From: Flectonema sp. DT1601
Lineage: Eukaryota; Euglenozoa; Diplonemea; Diplonemida; Diplonemidae
Assembly: GCA_964019425.1 (NCBI GenBank)
Contig: OZ025838.1
Span: 572,501-636,500 of the forward strand
Length of the DNA stretch: 64,000 nucleotides
Reading direction: 5' to 3'
The translations under genes and the position numbers were made by a program. Position 1 is the stretch's first letter; each line of letters opens with the position of its first letter. The notes under the pieces were generated by a model. It saw only the letters and a list, made by a program, of their open reading frames with translations. It was not told where the DNA came from and did not search any database. Below, one piece after another: positions 32,196 through 43,635 of the stretch.

Positions 32196-32844
32196 TTTTT
32201 TTTGTCAGCGAAACTAAACGTCTAGACGGTAAAAAAACAGGAAGTATTTTTTTTTCTTTTCTTTTTTTTTGTTTCCTTTCCCTATAGAGTGCATAATATG
32301 TACGCAAAAAAATCAAATAGAGTGTGGAATAGGTAGTAGAGAGTTTGAAATAGCTAACGAAAAAAAAAAAAAAAAAAAAAACAAAGATCAATTAAAAAGC
32401 TTTAAGGATTTTGCTCAGCGATTCAGAACCAAAAGTTCAAGTTATGAGGCTTTTGTTTCTCATTTTTATCTTAGAGTGCATGCAAAAATCTGGAAAAACA
32501 AAAAATTAAAAATAAAGCATCAGTAAAATAGAAGATTAATCAAGCGATCGTAATGAAAAAGGAAAAAAAACAAAAGAATCTTACAAAAAAAAAAAAAAAA
32601 CTCAACGGTCGGCCCTGACTTAGAATCAAGGCAGCTCGTGAAGAAAACAAAAACAAAAACAAAATTCGTACGGAGTTTGGTTTTTCCTGTTCCCTCCCTC
32701 CCTCTTTATTTATTTTTATAGTTTTATAAATTTATGTTTTTTTTTTAAAAAAAAAAAAAGGAAAAAAAAAAAAAAAAAAAACCCGGAATATATCGACGAC
32801 ACGCATTTATTATTGCATTTCTGCAACTGGCGTGTTATTTACTT

Positions 32845-32880
<36 letters not shown>

Positions 32881-33385
32881 GCTCCCAGGTTCAGTGGTTA
32901 AAAATAAAGTGCTAAGTGAGATGTCAGTTATAGAATTTATGATTCTCTCTGTTTTCACTCCCAGATAATGTGTTGCAAGTAGTAACGTCTTTTGTGCAGT
33001 TATGCTGCAAAATCTCACTTTTTATTTTTTTTTGCTTCATCTTATCCCCTTTTAAGGAAAAAAAAAAAAAAAAAAAACAAGTTTTAAAAATAAAGCGACT
33101 CCCTTAGACCTTCCCTCATCCCCTCTTTCATACTATCCTGTGCCCGTGCGTTTGAGTTTTCCCCCATAGACAATTTGCTCCTACCCTCGTTTCTTTTTTT
33201 TATTTTATTTGCAACCGCATTCTGTGCCAGTTGTACGAGACACATTGTCGTGTCTTGCGTTGACCTAGATAGTTGCAATTAAGGGCGTTTTTTTTTTTTT
33301 TCCCCCTCATTTGTTTTTATTTTTCCTCCCTCACAAAAAAAGCTTTTCCCCAATTTTCTTAAAAAAAAACAATCAGTTATTTTTC

Positions 33386-33423
<38 letters not shown>

Positions 33424-33809
33424 GAGGCAATTTACTTTTTGTTTAGCTCTTTTCGTGTGGTTGTTTGTAAGACTGCCTGTTTCGCGTGTTGGTTTGGAAA
33501 ACCTGGAGATAGTTACTGCAGCTGTTGACATTATAAAAGTTATAGAAATTCAATTTTCCTTTACGTAGACTCCGTGCTTACGTCCTTCGACTTTTTTAGT
33601 GATAAATATATATGTGTCCTCCCCCCTTTGGAATAAAATAAAAGAAAGGAACTAAGGCGACCTCAAAAGACTCTTATTAGACAACAGGCCACAGTGCAGT
33701 CTGATTTTCGATGTCCTTAACGTTATAGCGAGAGACAGTCTGGCCTTGTGATTTTACAACTTAAGCAATTACCTCTGTTTTTCTCTACGGAGCTTATTCT
33801 TAAGAAATC

Positions 33810-33840
<31 letters not shown>

Positions 33841-34170
33841 CAGTATTCCCAGTAGAGAGAGTCCTATTTTTTTAGTCCTCCGGTTCCTCTCTCCCCGTCT
33901 CCTTTTTTTTTTTTTTTTTTTTTAAATGGAATATTTCCCCACCCTCACACTCTTTTTTTTTACTACATCGCTCTTGAAAACATTTTTTTTTGCTGATGAA
34001 AGAGTGCTTTAATATTCTTTTTTCCCCACACATAATTATTTCTCTAAATTCTGTCAGGTAAACAGTAATAAAATAAACGTTCTGAGATCTGTTTGTGTGT
34101 TTTCTAACAACAAAGTATTTTTTGCAATCATCTTTTTTCTTTTTTCATCGCACCACAGGTGTTGTACATA
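31026..34170. other. Intergenic 3.1 kb, homopolymer-rich
   Basis: No protein gene supported; short frames on both strands are dominated by K- or F-runs. A structured GC-rich segment at 31363-31416 is listed separately. The tract has many A and T runs of 20-35 nt, where sequencing errors are likely. Confidence 0.6.
31363..31416 (+). ncRNA. Candidate small structured RNA
   Basis: A perfect hairpin CCCGTGG-AGCG-CCACGGG (31386-31403) is enclosed by weaker pairing (GCA/TGC and GAGA/TCTC) and followed at once by a run of about 14 T, as for a Pol III terminator. No A/B box or snoRNA box is evident. Function unknown. Confidence 0.3.
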
Positions 34171-34515
34171 ATGCAGCTTTTATTTAACGATTCTCGAATC
34201 TCGTTGAGTGGGGTTTCAATATGTAATAAGCAATCAGGGCTGCGGAAGGTACCTATGGAAATACTTGCTGTAATATTTGGTTTCCTAACAAGAGAAGAGC
34301 TGTGTAAGTATACTGTTGTAAGTCGGGAATGGAAGATTCGACTTGAGAGTGATCCATTATGGAGTGACTTCTGTGGTAGTCTAATAGAAGGTGGTAATCC
34401 AGTATCCAGGAAGAGTAAATTTTTACAAATGATGACGAGATATCAAGAGGCTGAAGCAGCAACGAGAAGACCTCCGCGTTGGCAATGTAGTTATTTGGTT
34501 CAAATGCCTGCTTAA
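34171..34515 (+). CDS. Short F-box protein
   Basis: A 114-residue protein whose residues about 22-70 fit an F-box: LRKVPMEILAVIFGFLTREELCKYTVVSREWKIRLESDPLWSDFC, with the usual P, L..IF..L, L......V...W and W positions. F-box proteins link SKP1/cullin ubiquitin ligases to substrates. Nothing that looks like a substrate-binding domain follows, so it is either an F-box-only protein or an exon of a longer gene whose continuation I cannot see. The AG at 34157-34158 (CACCACAG) is 12 nt before the ATG. Confidence 0.8.
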   Translation: MQLLFNDSRISLSGVSICNKQSGLRKVPMEILAVIFGFLTREELCKYTVVSREWKIRLESDPLWSDFCGSLIEGGNPVSRKSKFLQMMTRYQEAEAATRRPPRWQCSYLVQMPA

Positions 34516-34578
34516 GATTCATTTAATATTATTAAATTTACAATTCAACTGACGTCATCAATATCAATATCTATAACT

Positions 34579-34940
34579 CTATCCTCCTTCTACAGTAGAG
34601 TTATTTCGATAATACGATCATTTTCATGGTCTCGAAACGACTAACGAGATACTTAGCAAACTGTTAAGGTTCTTATTAATTATTTTATTTAGTGTGGAGG
34701 TCTACTTGACTTTCCACTTAACTATCCTCCCCGTTGTGGAGGACTTTTTGATCATTTTCATGATCTCGAAACGATAATGTTATCGAAGATGTAATATACT
34801 TAATTCTTTTTTTAAACTAACGATTGTGATCTTGTACCCTTTTTCGTGGGGTTGCACTTTCACTTTTCCTATCCTCCTTATTGTCTTCTATCGTGTGGAG
34901 AAACTTCGATAATATGATCATTTTCATGGTCTCGAAAATC
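34579..34940. repeat. Three-copy imperfect tandem repeat (about 145 bp)
   Basis: CTATCCTCC recurs at 34579, 34722 and 34869, each followed by ATCATTTTCATG[GA]TCTCGAAA (34617, 34750, 34917). The units have drifted in length and sequence, so the repeat is old. It lies right after the F-box gene. No other gene is seen up to 35675. Confidence 0.7.
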
Positions 34941-35675
34941 TACGCTTATTTTTCGTTTTTTTTTGATTTTATTGATACCACAAGTATTGGGGACCCTCAG
35001 AAGAGTCACCCGGTACTCTTTGAGTGTCTACTTAACCGATACTCGGTGGTCTGATGGACTTGATAACAAGCGAGAGCTTAAATTAATACTTTAGTGATAA
35101 ACTCGGCATTGCATGCGGAAGTCACGGAAACCACTACAGTTGGTTTGCTGATTCACTGTTTCTACATTGTCAAACTATCACCCCCCCTATTGTCTGTTCT
35201 ATATTTTTGGTTTTCTTTTTTGTGTCTTCTGTTCGCATTCGTTCAGAGGAGGGGGCTGCTGCCTGTCGATGGGCACGTAGCTTTGTTCACTCTCATTGCT
35301 TGTTAGCAATCTGGACAAGGTGGAAAATATTCTCCCCCTGCCTGTTATACTTTTTAAAAAAAAAAAAAAGGACCTTATGTTTGCTGTAAACAGTAATTGT
35401 GTTCCATTTGTCTGGCTTCTCTGTCTTCACACCGAATGGTCAGAAAATTCTCATCATCAAAGGTGTTTGAGTCAGACTCATCTTTTAGAATTAGATGAAT
35501 GATCTCCACGTTGGAAGATTATTTACGCAACAGAGATTACTCGTAGTCATCTGGTTGAATGTTAAATAGGAAGTCGTATTTCCATTATTTTCTTAAGTAT
35601 GTCAAATAGACTTTAGTGTTTATCAATTCACGTAACTTCCAACCATTCAACCAACACAACAGAAACAAACAATAA

Positions 35676-36755
35676 ATGACTGCGATTATATTTGCTTCAG
35701 TCTGTGCTTCTTTTGCAACACAAATTACAAGGCAAGATGTTGACAATGCTTTTGAAGTAATGAGCTCTTACTACAATCATGAAACGGGATTTTGGGGAAA
35801 AGACAAGCACGGATGGTGGCACGAATCAAGCATCCTAGAAAGTACATTAAACTATTGTGACGTAACAGGAAACACGTATAAGTGCCTTGCAATAGCCGAA
35901 AACACTTATAGGAAAGGTGAATTAACTTTTACATATCACCTTAAGGAGGCTGGGTTTGATGACATAGGATGGAGTGGATTAGCTTGGGTAAAAGCTTGGC
36001 AGATCTCAGGCGGTATTAATAGCGGATATTTAAAACGTTCAAAAAAAGTTTTTGATGAAATGGCAAAAGCATGGGATGATCACTGCAACGGAGGTCTTTG
36101 GTGGGATCGAAAGCGGTCGTACAAGAATGCAATTACCAATGAGATATTTCTCACACTCGCAATGAGGCTATACACTGCCACGAACTCCAGTGATTATTTA
36201 AATTGGGGACTAAAGACATGGGAGTGGTTGTCCACTTCTGCTATGATTTCTGACAACCATCTAATCCAAGACGGTCTCACCATGAACTGCTCTAGTAAGG
36301 GAAATTACTACACATATAATCAAGGAGTACTGCTTGATGGGTTAGCGATTCTTAACTTCTACAAGAAAAATGAAACGATCGAAAATTTCGCTCTCAACAT
36401 CATTAAGGGAGTCCGTTCTGAAATGACAAATCCCGAAGGTGTTTTAGTAGAGAAGGCATATTCTGGATCTGGAAACCCTGGTCCGGATAGTTGTCAATTC
36501 AAAGGTATCCTCACTCGCTCTATTGGTTACTTTTTCACAACACACTATCAAGGACCTGATTCTGTCTTTAATTCATCGTTGGATTTCATAGTTCGGAATG
36601 CCAATTCAATAATAAAGAAAGATACCGACTCTTATGGTAGGTACGGATATTTTTATCAAGGACCTCCTCAGTATGTTGATTATATCACTCACTCTTCCGG
36701 TTTCGATACAATCGTAGCCGCTTATGGTTTCCAAAATAAGAACCTGTCGAGATAG
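35676..36755 (+). CDS. GH76-type α-1,6-mannanase-like glycosidase
   Basis: A 359-residue intronless protein with an N-terminal signal-like segment (MTAIIFASVCASFA). The (α/α)6-barrel family GH76 signatures are visible: the twin catalytic Asp pair at 95-96 (GFDDIGWSGLAWVKAW), CNGGLWWDRKRSYKNAITNE at 137-156, and YNQGVLLDGLAILN near 225. GH76 enzymes cut α-1,6-mannan backbones. Secretion fits a digestive or wall-remodelling role. The length is normal for the family. The pre-start region (CAACACAACAG) is not pyrimidine-rich. Confidence 0.85.
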   Translation: MTAIIFASVCASFATQITRQDVDNAFEVMSSYYNHETGFWGKDKHGWWHESSILESTLNYCDVTGNTYKCLAIAENTYRKGELTFTYHLKEAGFDDIGWSGLAWVKAWQISGGINSGYLKRSKKVFDEMAKAWDDHCNGGLWWDRKRSYKNAITNEIFLTLAMRLYTATNSSDYLNWGLKTWEWLSTSAMISDNHLIQDGLTMNCSSKGNYYTYNQGVLLDGLAILNFYKKNETIENFALNIIKGVRSEMTNPEGVLVEKAYSGSGNPGPDSCQFKGILTRSIGYFFTTHYQGPDSVFNSSLDFIVRNANSIIKKDTDSYGRYGYFYQGPPQYVDYITHSSGFDTIVAAYGFQNKNLSR

Positions 36756-37147
36756 GATCACTTTTGTTAGTGCATCATGAATTCCTTTTTTTGTGTTCAA
36801 CGACTGAAATCATTTTTTTTTTTGAATTTTTTTTTTTTTTTTTTTTTCTTGACCTGTATTGTGCTTAATAAGAGGTCATACCTTCTATCTATCTCGTACT
36901 GCATTAAGGATATACCTGTGAGGATCGTATTTATGAGTGAAGCGTACACGTTGTTGAAAAAATGAGATTCACGTGTCGCTTTAACACCCCTTTATCCAAT
37001 AATTATTGCCTTAAGAATTTAACACTTTTTCTCAGTGTTGCGATTCAGTACTTGTGTGATCAATAAAGGAAAGTTTAATGCGATGAAAAAAAAAAATGTA
37101 GTTATAATTTTGATAACAGATAAAATACAAAGACCTGCTCACACAAC
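36756..37147. other. Intergenic 0.4 kb
   Basis: No gene; T-runs only. Confidence 0.5.
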
Positions 37148-38587
37148 ATGTCATACGAGGATAAATTAAAGTGTATAGAAGCTGATATTAATAAGACCTG
37201 GGATGAATCGTGTATGCCAGTCATGATTGAGTATTTAAAAATCCCAAGTCAGTCACCAAACTATGACAAAGACGAAAGAACCAATGGTCTTACAGAGAAA
37301 GCTTTTAAACTGTTAGTGGACTGGGCAAACAATGAAGGGGTTGAAGGAATGACTGCGGAGTACATGGAAGAGAGTGGTAGAACTCCATTTTTACTTCTTG
37401 ACATCAAAGCGACTCCTGGAACTGAATCAAAAGGTGAAACACTTCTGATGTACGGTCACATGGACAAACAACCTCCAATGGAACCTTGGGCTGAAGGTCT
37501 CGGTCCTTACACACCTGTTGTCAAAGACGGAAAGCTCTATGGTCGAGGTGGTGCTGATGATGGCTATGCTATTTTCGCAGCTGTCCTCTCTGTGAGAGCT
37601 CTTCAAAAAGCAGGTATTCCTCACGGACATATCTCTATTGTGATTGAAGCATGTGAGGAGTCTGGTTCTTTTGATCTCGAGTTCTACATCAACAAATCAA
37701 AAGCCAAGATTGGTAACGTCGATTTAGTTCTTTGTCTTGACTCTGGCTCTCTTGATTATGAAACAATGTGGACAACAACTTCTTTGAGAGGTGTTGCTGG
37801 AGGAAAGTTAACAGTCTCAGTGCTTAAGGAGAGTATGCATTCTGGTCTTGGTAGTGGTATTGCTCCAGACGCGTTTAGGGTTTTGAGAATGGTTCTTAAC
37901 AAAATTGAAGATATGAACACTGGTGATGTAACCTGTCCAGAGTGTTGTTGTGAACTACCTGAAGATGTAAAGGGAAGTTTTGATTATCTTGATAACTTAC
38001 CACAGAAATTAGTAACTGCAACTATTCCATTTCATGATTCAGTTGATATGAAGTTAAAGGAATCAGAACTAGCTTTAAGAAACACTTGGAAACCAACCAT
38101 CACAGTCACTGGACTTGATGGAATGCTTCCATGTAATAAAGCTGGTAATGTACTTTATGATTCTTTGAGTGTTCTTCTTTCTGTCAGATTACCTCCAACA
38201 GTTGATCCAGATGTTGCTAGCGCTGGTCTTCGTAAAGCCTTAACAGCAAACCCACCTTACGGAGCTAAAGTTAAATTTGAACCTGAATTTGGAGGACCTG
38301 GATGGAAAGCTCCTGCTCCAAAACCATGGTGCACATCACTAGTTGAAAGCGCTTCAAAAACAGGTTTTAATAAACCTCTGGCTCGCATAGCCATCGGTGG
38401 GTCAATTCCTTTCATGGGAATGTTGGGATCAATGTTTCCGTCTGCTCAGTTTTGCATTACGGGAATTCTTGGCCCGCAGAGTAACGCCCACGGACCAAAC
38501 GAATTCCTTCACATATCATACACAAAGAAGTTGATTGTTTCATTGACAAACATCGTAGCAGGTCATCACACTACAAACAGAGACTAG
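37148..38587 (+). CDS. M20-family metallodipeptidase
   Basis: A 479-residue intronless M20 peptidase, closest in motifs to cytosolic non-specific dipeptidases. Metal and catalytic residues are in place: H104 and D106 (MYGHMDKQPP), D137 (GRGGADDG), E170 and E171 (EACEESGS), D198 (CLDSGSLD) and H448 (NAHGPNE). The lid/dimerisation domain lies between about 215 and 385. No signal peptide, so cytosolic. It hydrolyses dipeptides using two zinc or manganese ions. Length matches the CNDP group (about 475). Confidence 0.93.
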   Translation: MSYEDKLKCIEADINKTWDESCMPVMIEYLKIPSQSPNYDKDERTNGLTEKAFKLLVDWANNEGVEGMTAEYMEESGRTPFLLLDIKATPGTESKGETLLMYGHMDKQPPMEPWAEGLGPYTPVVKDGKLYGRGGADDGYAIFAAVLSVRALQKAGIPHGHISIVIEACEESGSFDLEFYINKSKAKIGNVDLVLCLDSGSLDYETMWTTTSLRGVAGGKLTVSVLKESMHSGLGSGIAPDAFRVLRMVLNKIEDMNTGDVTCPECCCELPEDVKGSFDYLDNLPQKLVTATIPFHDSVDMKLKESELALRNTWKPTITVTGLDGMLPCNKAGNVLYDSLSVLLSVRLPPTVDPDVASAGLRKALTANPPYGAKVKFEPEFGGPGWKAPAPKPWCTSLVESASKTGFNKPLARIAIGGSIPFMGMLGSMFPSAQFCITGILGPQSNAHGPNEFLHISYTKKLIVSLTNIVAGHHTTNRD

Positions 38588-38898
38588 GATTGGTGTTTCT
38601 ATGATAAGAAAAAAAATAAAAAGTTGGACTTCGCAATCGGAGGTGTGGATTCCATGGAGAAAGAAAAAATGAACAAAACAAAAAAAAAAAAAAGACCAAA
38701 ACCTAAATTATTTTATGATCGAATAATTTAGTTGCTCTGTGTTGGCAGCTCTGGTGTGTTTTCTAAGCAACCACGCGTGGAGTGTACACGTTCGTTTATA
38801 AACCTTATTATTGAGTGTGTTTGAGTTGAGGTATTTGCTAAATCAAATGGAATACTCATTTCATAATTTTTTACAGATCCCCCCCTCTCTACTTCATA
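38588..38898. other. Intergenic 0.3 kb with pyrimidine-AG site
   Basis: No gene. CATAATTTTTTACAG ends at 38876, 22 nt before the next ATG. Confidence 0.5.
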
Positions 38899-39498
38899 AT
38901 GAGATGTCTTTCGTTGAGTGATCTGAAGAGAGATGATGAGATTTATAAACAAGTAACAAGTTCTCGCATTGACAGCAGCTGTGATGACTCCTCAGCAACT
39001 ATTTACGTTGATAAAGAACTAACTGAGAGTATTGGAATCGTACTTGATGCAAAGTGTAGATTGAGAGCTGTCGTTAGTGACTCTCCAGCAGAACGTAAAG
39101 GATTGAAGAACTACTTAATGTGGACTGTTCAAAGTGTTGATGGATTTCATCTTACTAGTCCTAAACAGTTATCGCAGTTACAGAGTTGCTATAGAGTTGA
39201 AATCGTACTCGGAAAAGAACAGTTGAATTTGATTGATTCTCAAAAACCTTCATCATGTCATCAGTCTGAACAACTTGATAATACCAGTGTGGCTAGTAGC
39301 AGTAGTAGTTCTTTTTCTTATACCACAACTAGTAGCCACAAGGTTAGTTCAATGGGAAGAGCTCCACTACCACTATTACCTCTTCCTATTGCTAGGCAGC
39401 CAAGCTCATTTCGGATAAATGTAACCAGGTACAAGTCATCACCAAGTACAGTTACTTCACATAATTCCTTATTACTTGGGTTGTTACCAAAGCCTTAG
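38899..39498 (+). CDS. PDZ-like domain protein
   Basis: A 199-residue protein. Residues about 40-115 have the PDZ pattern: ESIGIVLDAKCRLRAVVSDSPAERKGLKN, then WTVQSVDGFHLTSPKQLSQL and a final strand RVEIVLGKE. The carboxylate-binding loop is SIGI rather than GLGF. PDZ domains bind short C-terminal peptides and serve as scaffolds. The last 80 residues are Ser/Thr-rich and disordered. No catalytic domain is attached. Confidence 0.7.
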   Translation: MRCLSLSDLKRDDEIYKQVTSSRIDSSCDDSSATIYVDKELTESIGIVLDAKCRLRAVVSDSPAERKGLKNYLMWTVQSVDGFHLTSPKQLSQLQSCYRVEIVLGKEQLNLIDSQKPSSCHQSEQLDNTSVASSSSSSFSYTTTSSHKVSSMGRAPLPLLPLPIARQPSSFRINVTRYKSSPSTVTSHNSLLLGLLPKP

Positions 39499-40038
39499 AA
39501 TTATATTGTGTGGGATGGTACTCAAAAAAAAAGTGATACCTGATACTCCGAAGTTATGAGTATTTGTCACAGTGTTCGACGTTAGGTTAAGGAAAATAGT
39601 TGTCTGGAAATACCAGGCTGACATACCTTTTTTTTTTTAATCCCAACTTTATCCCTCTCTCTTCTATGTGGCTTTAAACGTCGTAGTGTTTTGTGCGGTT
39701 TTTCTTTCCGTTTTCAATCACTGCCACGACGACTCATGGGATTACACCATGGGGTTTGCTCTCTGTGCGATCTTTCTTGTAGAAGGGCTACAGCTTAATG
39801 TTGTCTGCTTCTTTAATTTTTCAAAAAATAAATAAAAAAAATTAACTTTATAATGTATAAATGGCACAGTCCATTCTCTTTTGTGGAGATGGTTTTTATC
39901 TTCTCCAAAAAAAAAAAACACTATTTTTTTTTCGTTCCCTTCGTTTTAGTAATGCTGTAGTAGTTTTTTTTTTTTTTATTGTATCACCAAATTTTAAGCT
40001 TTTCCAATAAAAAAAATTCTCTCGCTTTTTTTTTTTCT

Positions 40039-40361
40039 CCCCTTTCTGTCTTACTACAGTAAATAAGATGTTTTTTTATTATGAGCATAAAACTTAAAAG
40101 GTAACTACATTTCAGTCCTGCACTGGAATGACTCAGTCTCAACATTTGACTGACTTACTTCTACACCATACTGATGAGAGAGAATAGAGGTAAAGAGGTT
40201 TATGGATTACTCTCGAAACCTAAATAGTTACTTTAATATGCTAAGTTGCGCATCACCCTTAGTCACTGTATCTAAAACTAATGTTAAATTATCTTTATGT
40301 TAATATGATACAACACAGTTGTAATTTTTACAAAATCGAACATACATCCCCTTTCTGTCTT
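40039..40361. mobile_element. R1 retroposon, longest copy (about 290 bp)
   Basis: CCCCTTTCTGTCTT occurs at about 40039 and again at 40348, bracketing about 290 bp that end in ACAAAATCGAACATACAT. The last 100 bp (from GCATCACCCTTAGTCACTG at 40250) match 58327-58428 and the last 80 match 28372-28450. The direct repeat and shared 3' end suggest retroposition. There is no protein frame and no clear Pol III box; the true 5' end is unproven. Confidence 0.5.
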
Positions 40362-43134
40362 GCGTAGTAGTGTGTCATTCTTTGCGATGAAAGAATTTTG
40401 TATTCTTCATTAGCTAAGTCTTTAATTTATCATTCTGACAATCTTGTTGGATCTTTTTCATTTGTGTTTCCTTTATGTTACTGCTAACGGTTGGGTCTAA
40501 TTACGTTGCTGCTGTCTCGTAGTTTGACTCGAATTTGCTGCAGCAGCGATGCGCAATATGTATTGTGGTAGCCTTCATTTTCTGTCGTGTTTTCCGTTCC
40601 ATTTTTTTCTTATCACGAGTTTTTTAGTTGAAAAAATAGCAAGTTCGATTTTTGTTGTTTTGTCATTTTTTTTGACAACGATAACGACGCCATTTACTAT
40701 TGCTGTTGCTCGTATTTTCGAAATCAGGTTTGGAGGCACAGCTGGCCTACTAATATAGCTACTACTAACTTACTTTCCTTGTTTACATTAAGTGAAAACG
40801 AAATGTACTAGTGCCACCGTTTTTTTTACCATCTTGGTCAGGTAAAGCTTGCGTTGAGATTCGTTCTCCGTGCTTCCCCTTCCGTTTGCTTCCTGATTCT
40901 TTTTATTTTTTTTAAAAATATAAACTAGATACGAGTTGCATTCTGTCGTGGTCTTGTAGGTGGGAAACAATTCTATTTCTAGCTCTCAAGATGTACAACA
41001 CACAACACGGCGCACTTCTTGTTCTCGACTACGTTATCAACTCCGTTGAAAGTCTTGCCCCGCATGACGGTGGTGATCTCTTTTTTACGCATCATTTTCG
41101 ATTTACTACATGTGATCTTTTTCTTTGCTAAAGCTACTGGCATGTTATAACAAACCCTATCTCTCGTTGCTATGAGTCAACCCCCTCACTATACCTAGGT
41201 ACTCAATATTTTACAGCAACGTTCTATTAGACTTTCTAAAAATATAAACGACTTGGTTGATGAAAAATCAAGTGTATGCTCCGATGGGCATTAAAAAAAT
41301 CACACATTTTTTTTATTTTTTATTTCATTGATTTAGTGCAATATTATAAACAAAACTTTAACATACACATTCTATCTAAGCAACAACAAGATAACGTAAA
41401 TCTGTGTTCTTCGATGATGAAATATCAAAAAAAAGAAGCAGGAATACTAAGTGATCGATTTTCTCGGTCGTTTTTTTTGTTTTTTGTTGTTGTTGTTATT
41501 TTGTTCTTAAAGAAAATCTAAAATAAGTGGTTTTCTCGATTGGGCTATCCGATTCTCATTGGGAAGCGCACTCAAGTAAACTACGTACTGAAATCAAGTA
41601 ATGCTTTCAATCAAACAAACGCTGTCCGTAATTTTGAAATATATTTTTTTTTAGTTTTTTTTTTAAAAGTTACGTGAATAATTCAGTCCAGTGCAGTTAT
41701 GACCTTAAACTGACTATCATCTTACCTGATCCTTTTGGTTTTCATTTCTTGCTGAGTGATATGGCTATGTGCTGCCCCATTCTTTTGTATACCTTTGTAG
41801 AGCTTTCGGTAAACCCACAGTACAATTATAATGCTTTGGACAACTGGGGGGTGAACGATCCTCGGTACTGTTCCGGGGGGTTTCTATTTTCTTTCGTGGT
41901 ATGTGGGCATGTGGCACACATAGTCGTATTATAAAGAAAGATGCTGTGTATGGAATAAAAAGGATTTTTCATTTTTTTTTTTCACTTTCCTCCCCACTCC
42001 CAGATCTCTCTTACGATCTTACGGGTATTGTGATAATTTGCATTCACGCGTTGAAGTCTTGTGTAGTTGAAGCTTCGTACAGCTCCGTCAATTTATTGGC
42101 AGTGAGCGACACATTCGTTAACCTACATTGTCGACAACGATATCGACTTATGTTTTGCTTATTGCTTCTTTGAAATTCTGATTCTGTCGGATGACTGTCC
42201 TACTCTGCTTCTTTTTTTTTTTTTTTGGTGGTGTTTTTCTTTTTTTTTCTTCAATCTGCAAAATAAACCTTTTCGGTTTTTTTTTTTTTTTTTTTTTTTG
42301 CTGTAGAGCAAGATAAACTCACCAGAAGCGCAAGTGGGAGAATTTTTTTCCTTTCCCCCCCCTAGTCTTTCTTTACGTTCTTTCCGCGATATAAGTTTCT
42401 ATATTATTGCTTTATCTCTGCTTGGGAAAAGATGAAAGCAGCTTGCATTTATTCCATTAGAGGCTATTAAAGAAAAAAGAGAAATCTTTTTTGCATTTAA
42501 CAAGTATTGTAAGAACGAAAAAGAATGTTGGGCAGCACACGTTAGCTTTATCAGTTTAAATCGGTTTACGGTTTCGTGCACAAACAAAAAAAATCACAAG
42601 TGTTATGTTATTATTTTCTGTATCGTTGAAGATAAAGCCAATTCTTTTTGTTGTGTGTTTTGTTTTGTTTTTCTATTAGAGGGTAGACTTTCTACCCCCT
42701 TCAACCCCAATCGTTGCAGAGCAACAGGTGTTGAAATTTAATTATAGCCCCAGAACTAACTATTAGCTGTTTGTTGTCCTACGAATTCTTGCATTTGATT
42801 GCTGATAACTATTAATATTAACTACGTCTGGGAGAACTATTCAGATTAAAAAAAAGCCGTTTTTATTTATAATGTCAAGTGTTAAGTGTTTTCCTTGTGT
42901 GTTAATACAGCCTGTGATCAAGACAATATAGCTTTATCTGAATGGTTTTATTTTTCATTTTTTTTTGTGTTCGTATACCTAATTTGAAGCATTGATGATC
43001 TGAAGAAGAGGGATTTGCTGTCTATTTTGTTTTCTGTCCATTCTGATATGCATTTCATCATTATTTCAATGGGTTGCGATAACTTGTTGTAATTCCAAAG
43101 TGGAAACAGCTGGCCACTGTGCCATAACAGAGAT

Positions 43135-43161
43135 TGAACACAACGCAATGCGTTGTGTTCA
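43135..43161. other. Perfect 27-nt palindrome
   Basis: TGAACACAACGCA and its exact reverse complement flank a single A. It lies about 475 bp before the start of the next gene. It could be a protein-binding site or a very tight RNA hairpin. Confidence 0.6.
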
Positions 43162-43635
43162 TCAGAACAGGTAGGGAAGGTTTGATTATTTCGAATTCTT
43201 ACGCAACACCAGAACCATCCGATGGATGGAACTAATTTGGTTTGTTATTTTCAAGTGTGCTCAACTTGATCTTTTTTTTTTTTATTATAAAAAAATGATT
43301 ATTTTAGTTTGTTGTGTCTGTCTTTTTATTCTTTCGACTTATCGAGTGCCTCTGTGGAGGGAGTGTGAGGGAGTTTGATGGACTTCTTATCTATCTTATG
43401 GTAATAATTTCATGAGTCTTGTCACACGAGTGAGTACTGGCTGGTTTCTTATTTGTGGGTATCTAACAACACTTTCTTTTCCTTCAGGATTACTCAAAAC
43501 AACAATGTAGGTTTTTGTAACGCAGAACTCTAGTTCGCTCTTTAGTAGTGTTACTCTCGTTTTGATTTATTTCACTTTGCGAGTTATTATTATTATTTTT
43601 CATTCTTTCATTCCTATTTCTGAAGTAAACATCAT

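Larger units (their letters stand above)
39499..43635. other. Intergenic 4.1 kb, no gene
   Basis: The largest gene-free gap between genes. No supported frame on either strand. It holds the longest R1 retroposon copy (about 40056-40351) and a perfect 27-nt palindrome at 43135-43161, both listed separately, plus T-runs and a copy of the TTATCTGAATGGTTTT motif at about 42936. Confidence 0.6.

Noticed and set aside
31888-32391. Overlapping K- and F-rich frames on the - strand
   Set aside because: Produced by A and T homopolymers; no domain, no acceptor site.
40549-40758. 69-codon hydrophobic frame starting MRNMYCGSLHFL
   Set aside because: T-rich composition, no pyrimidine-AG context, no homology recognised.
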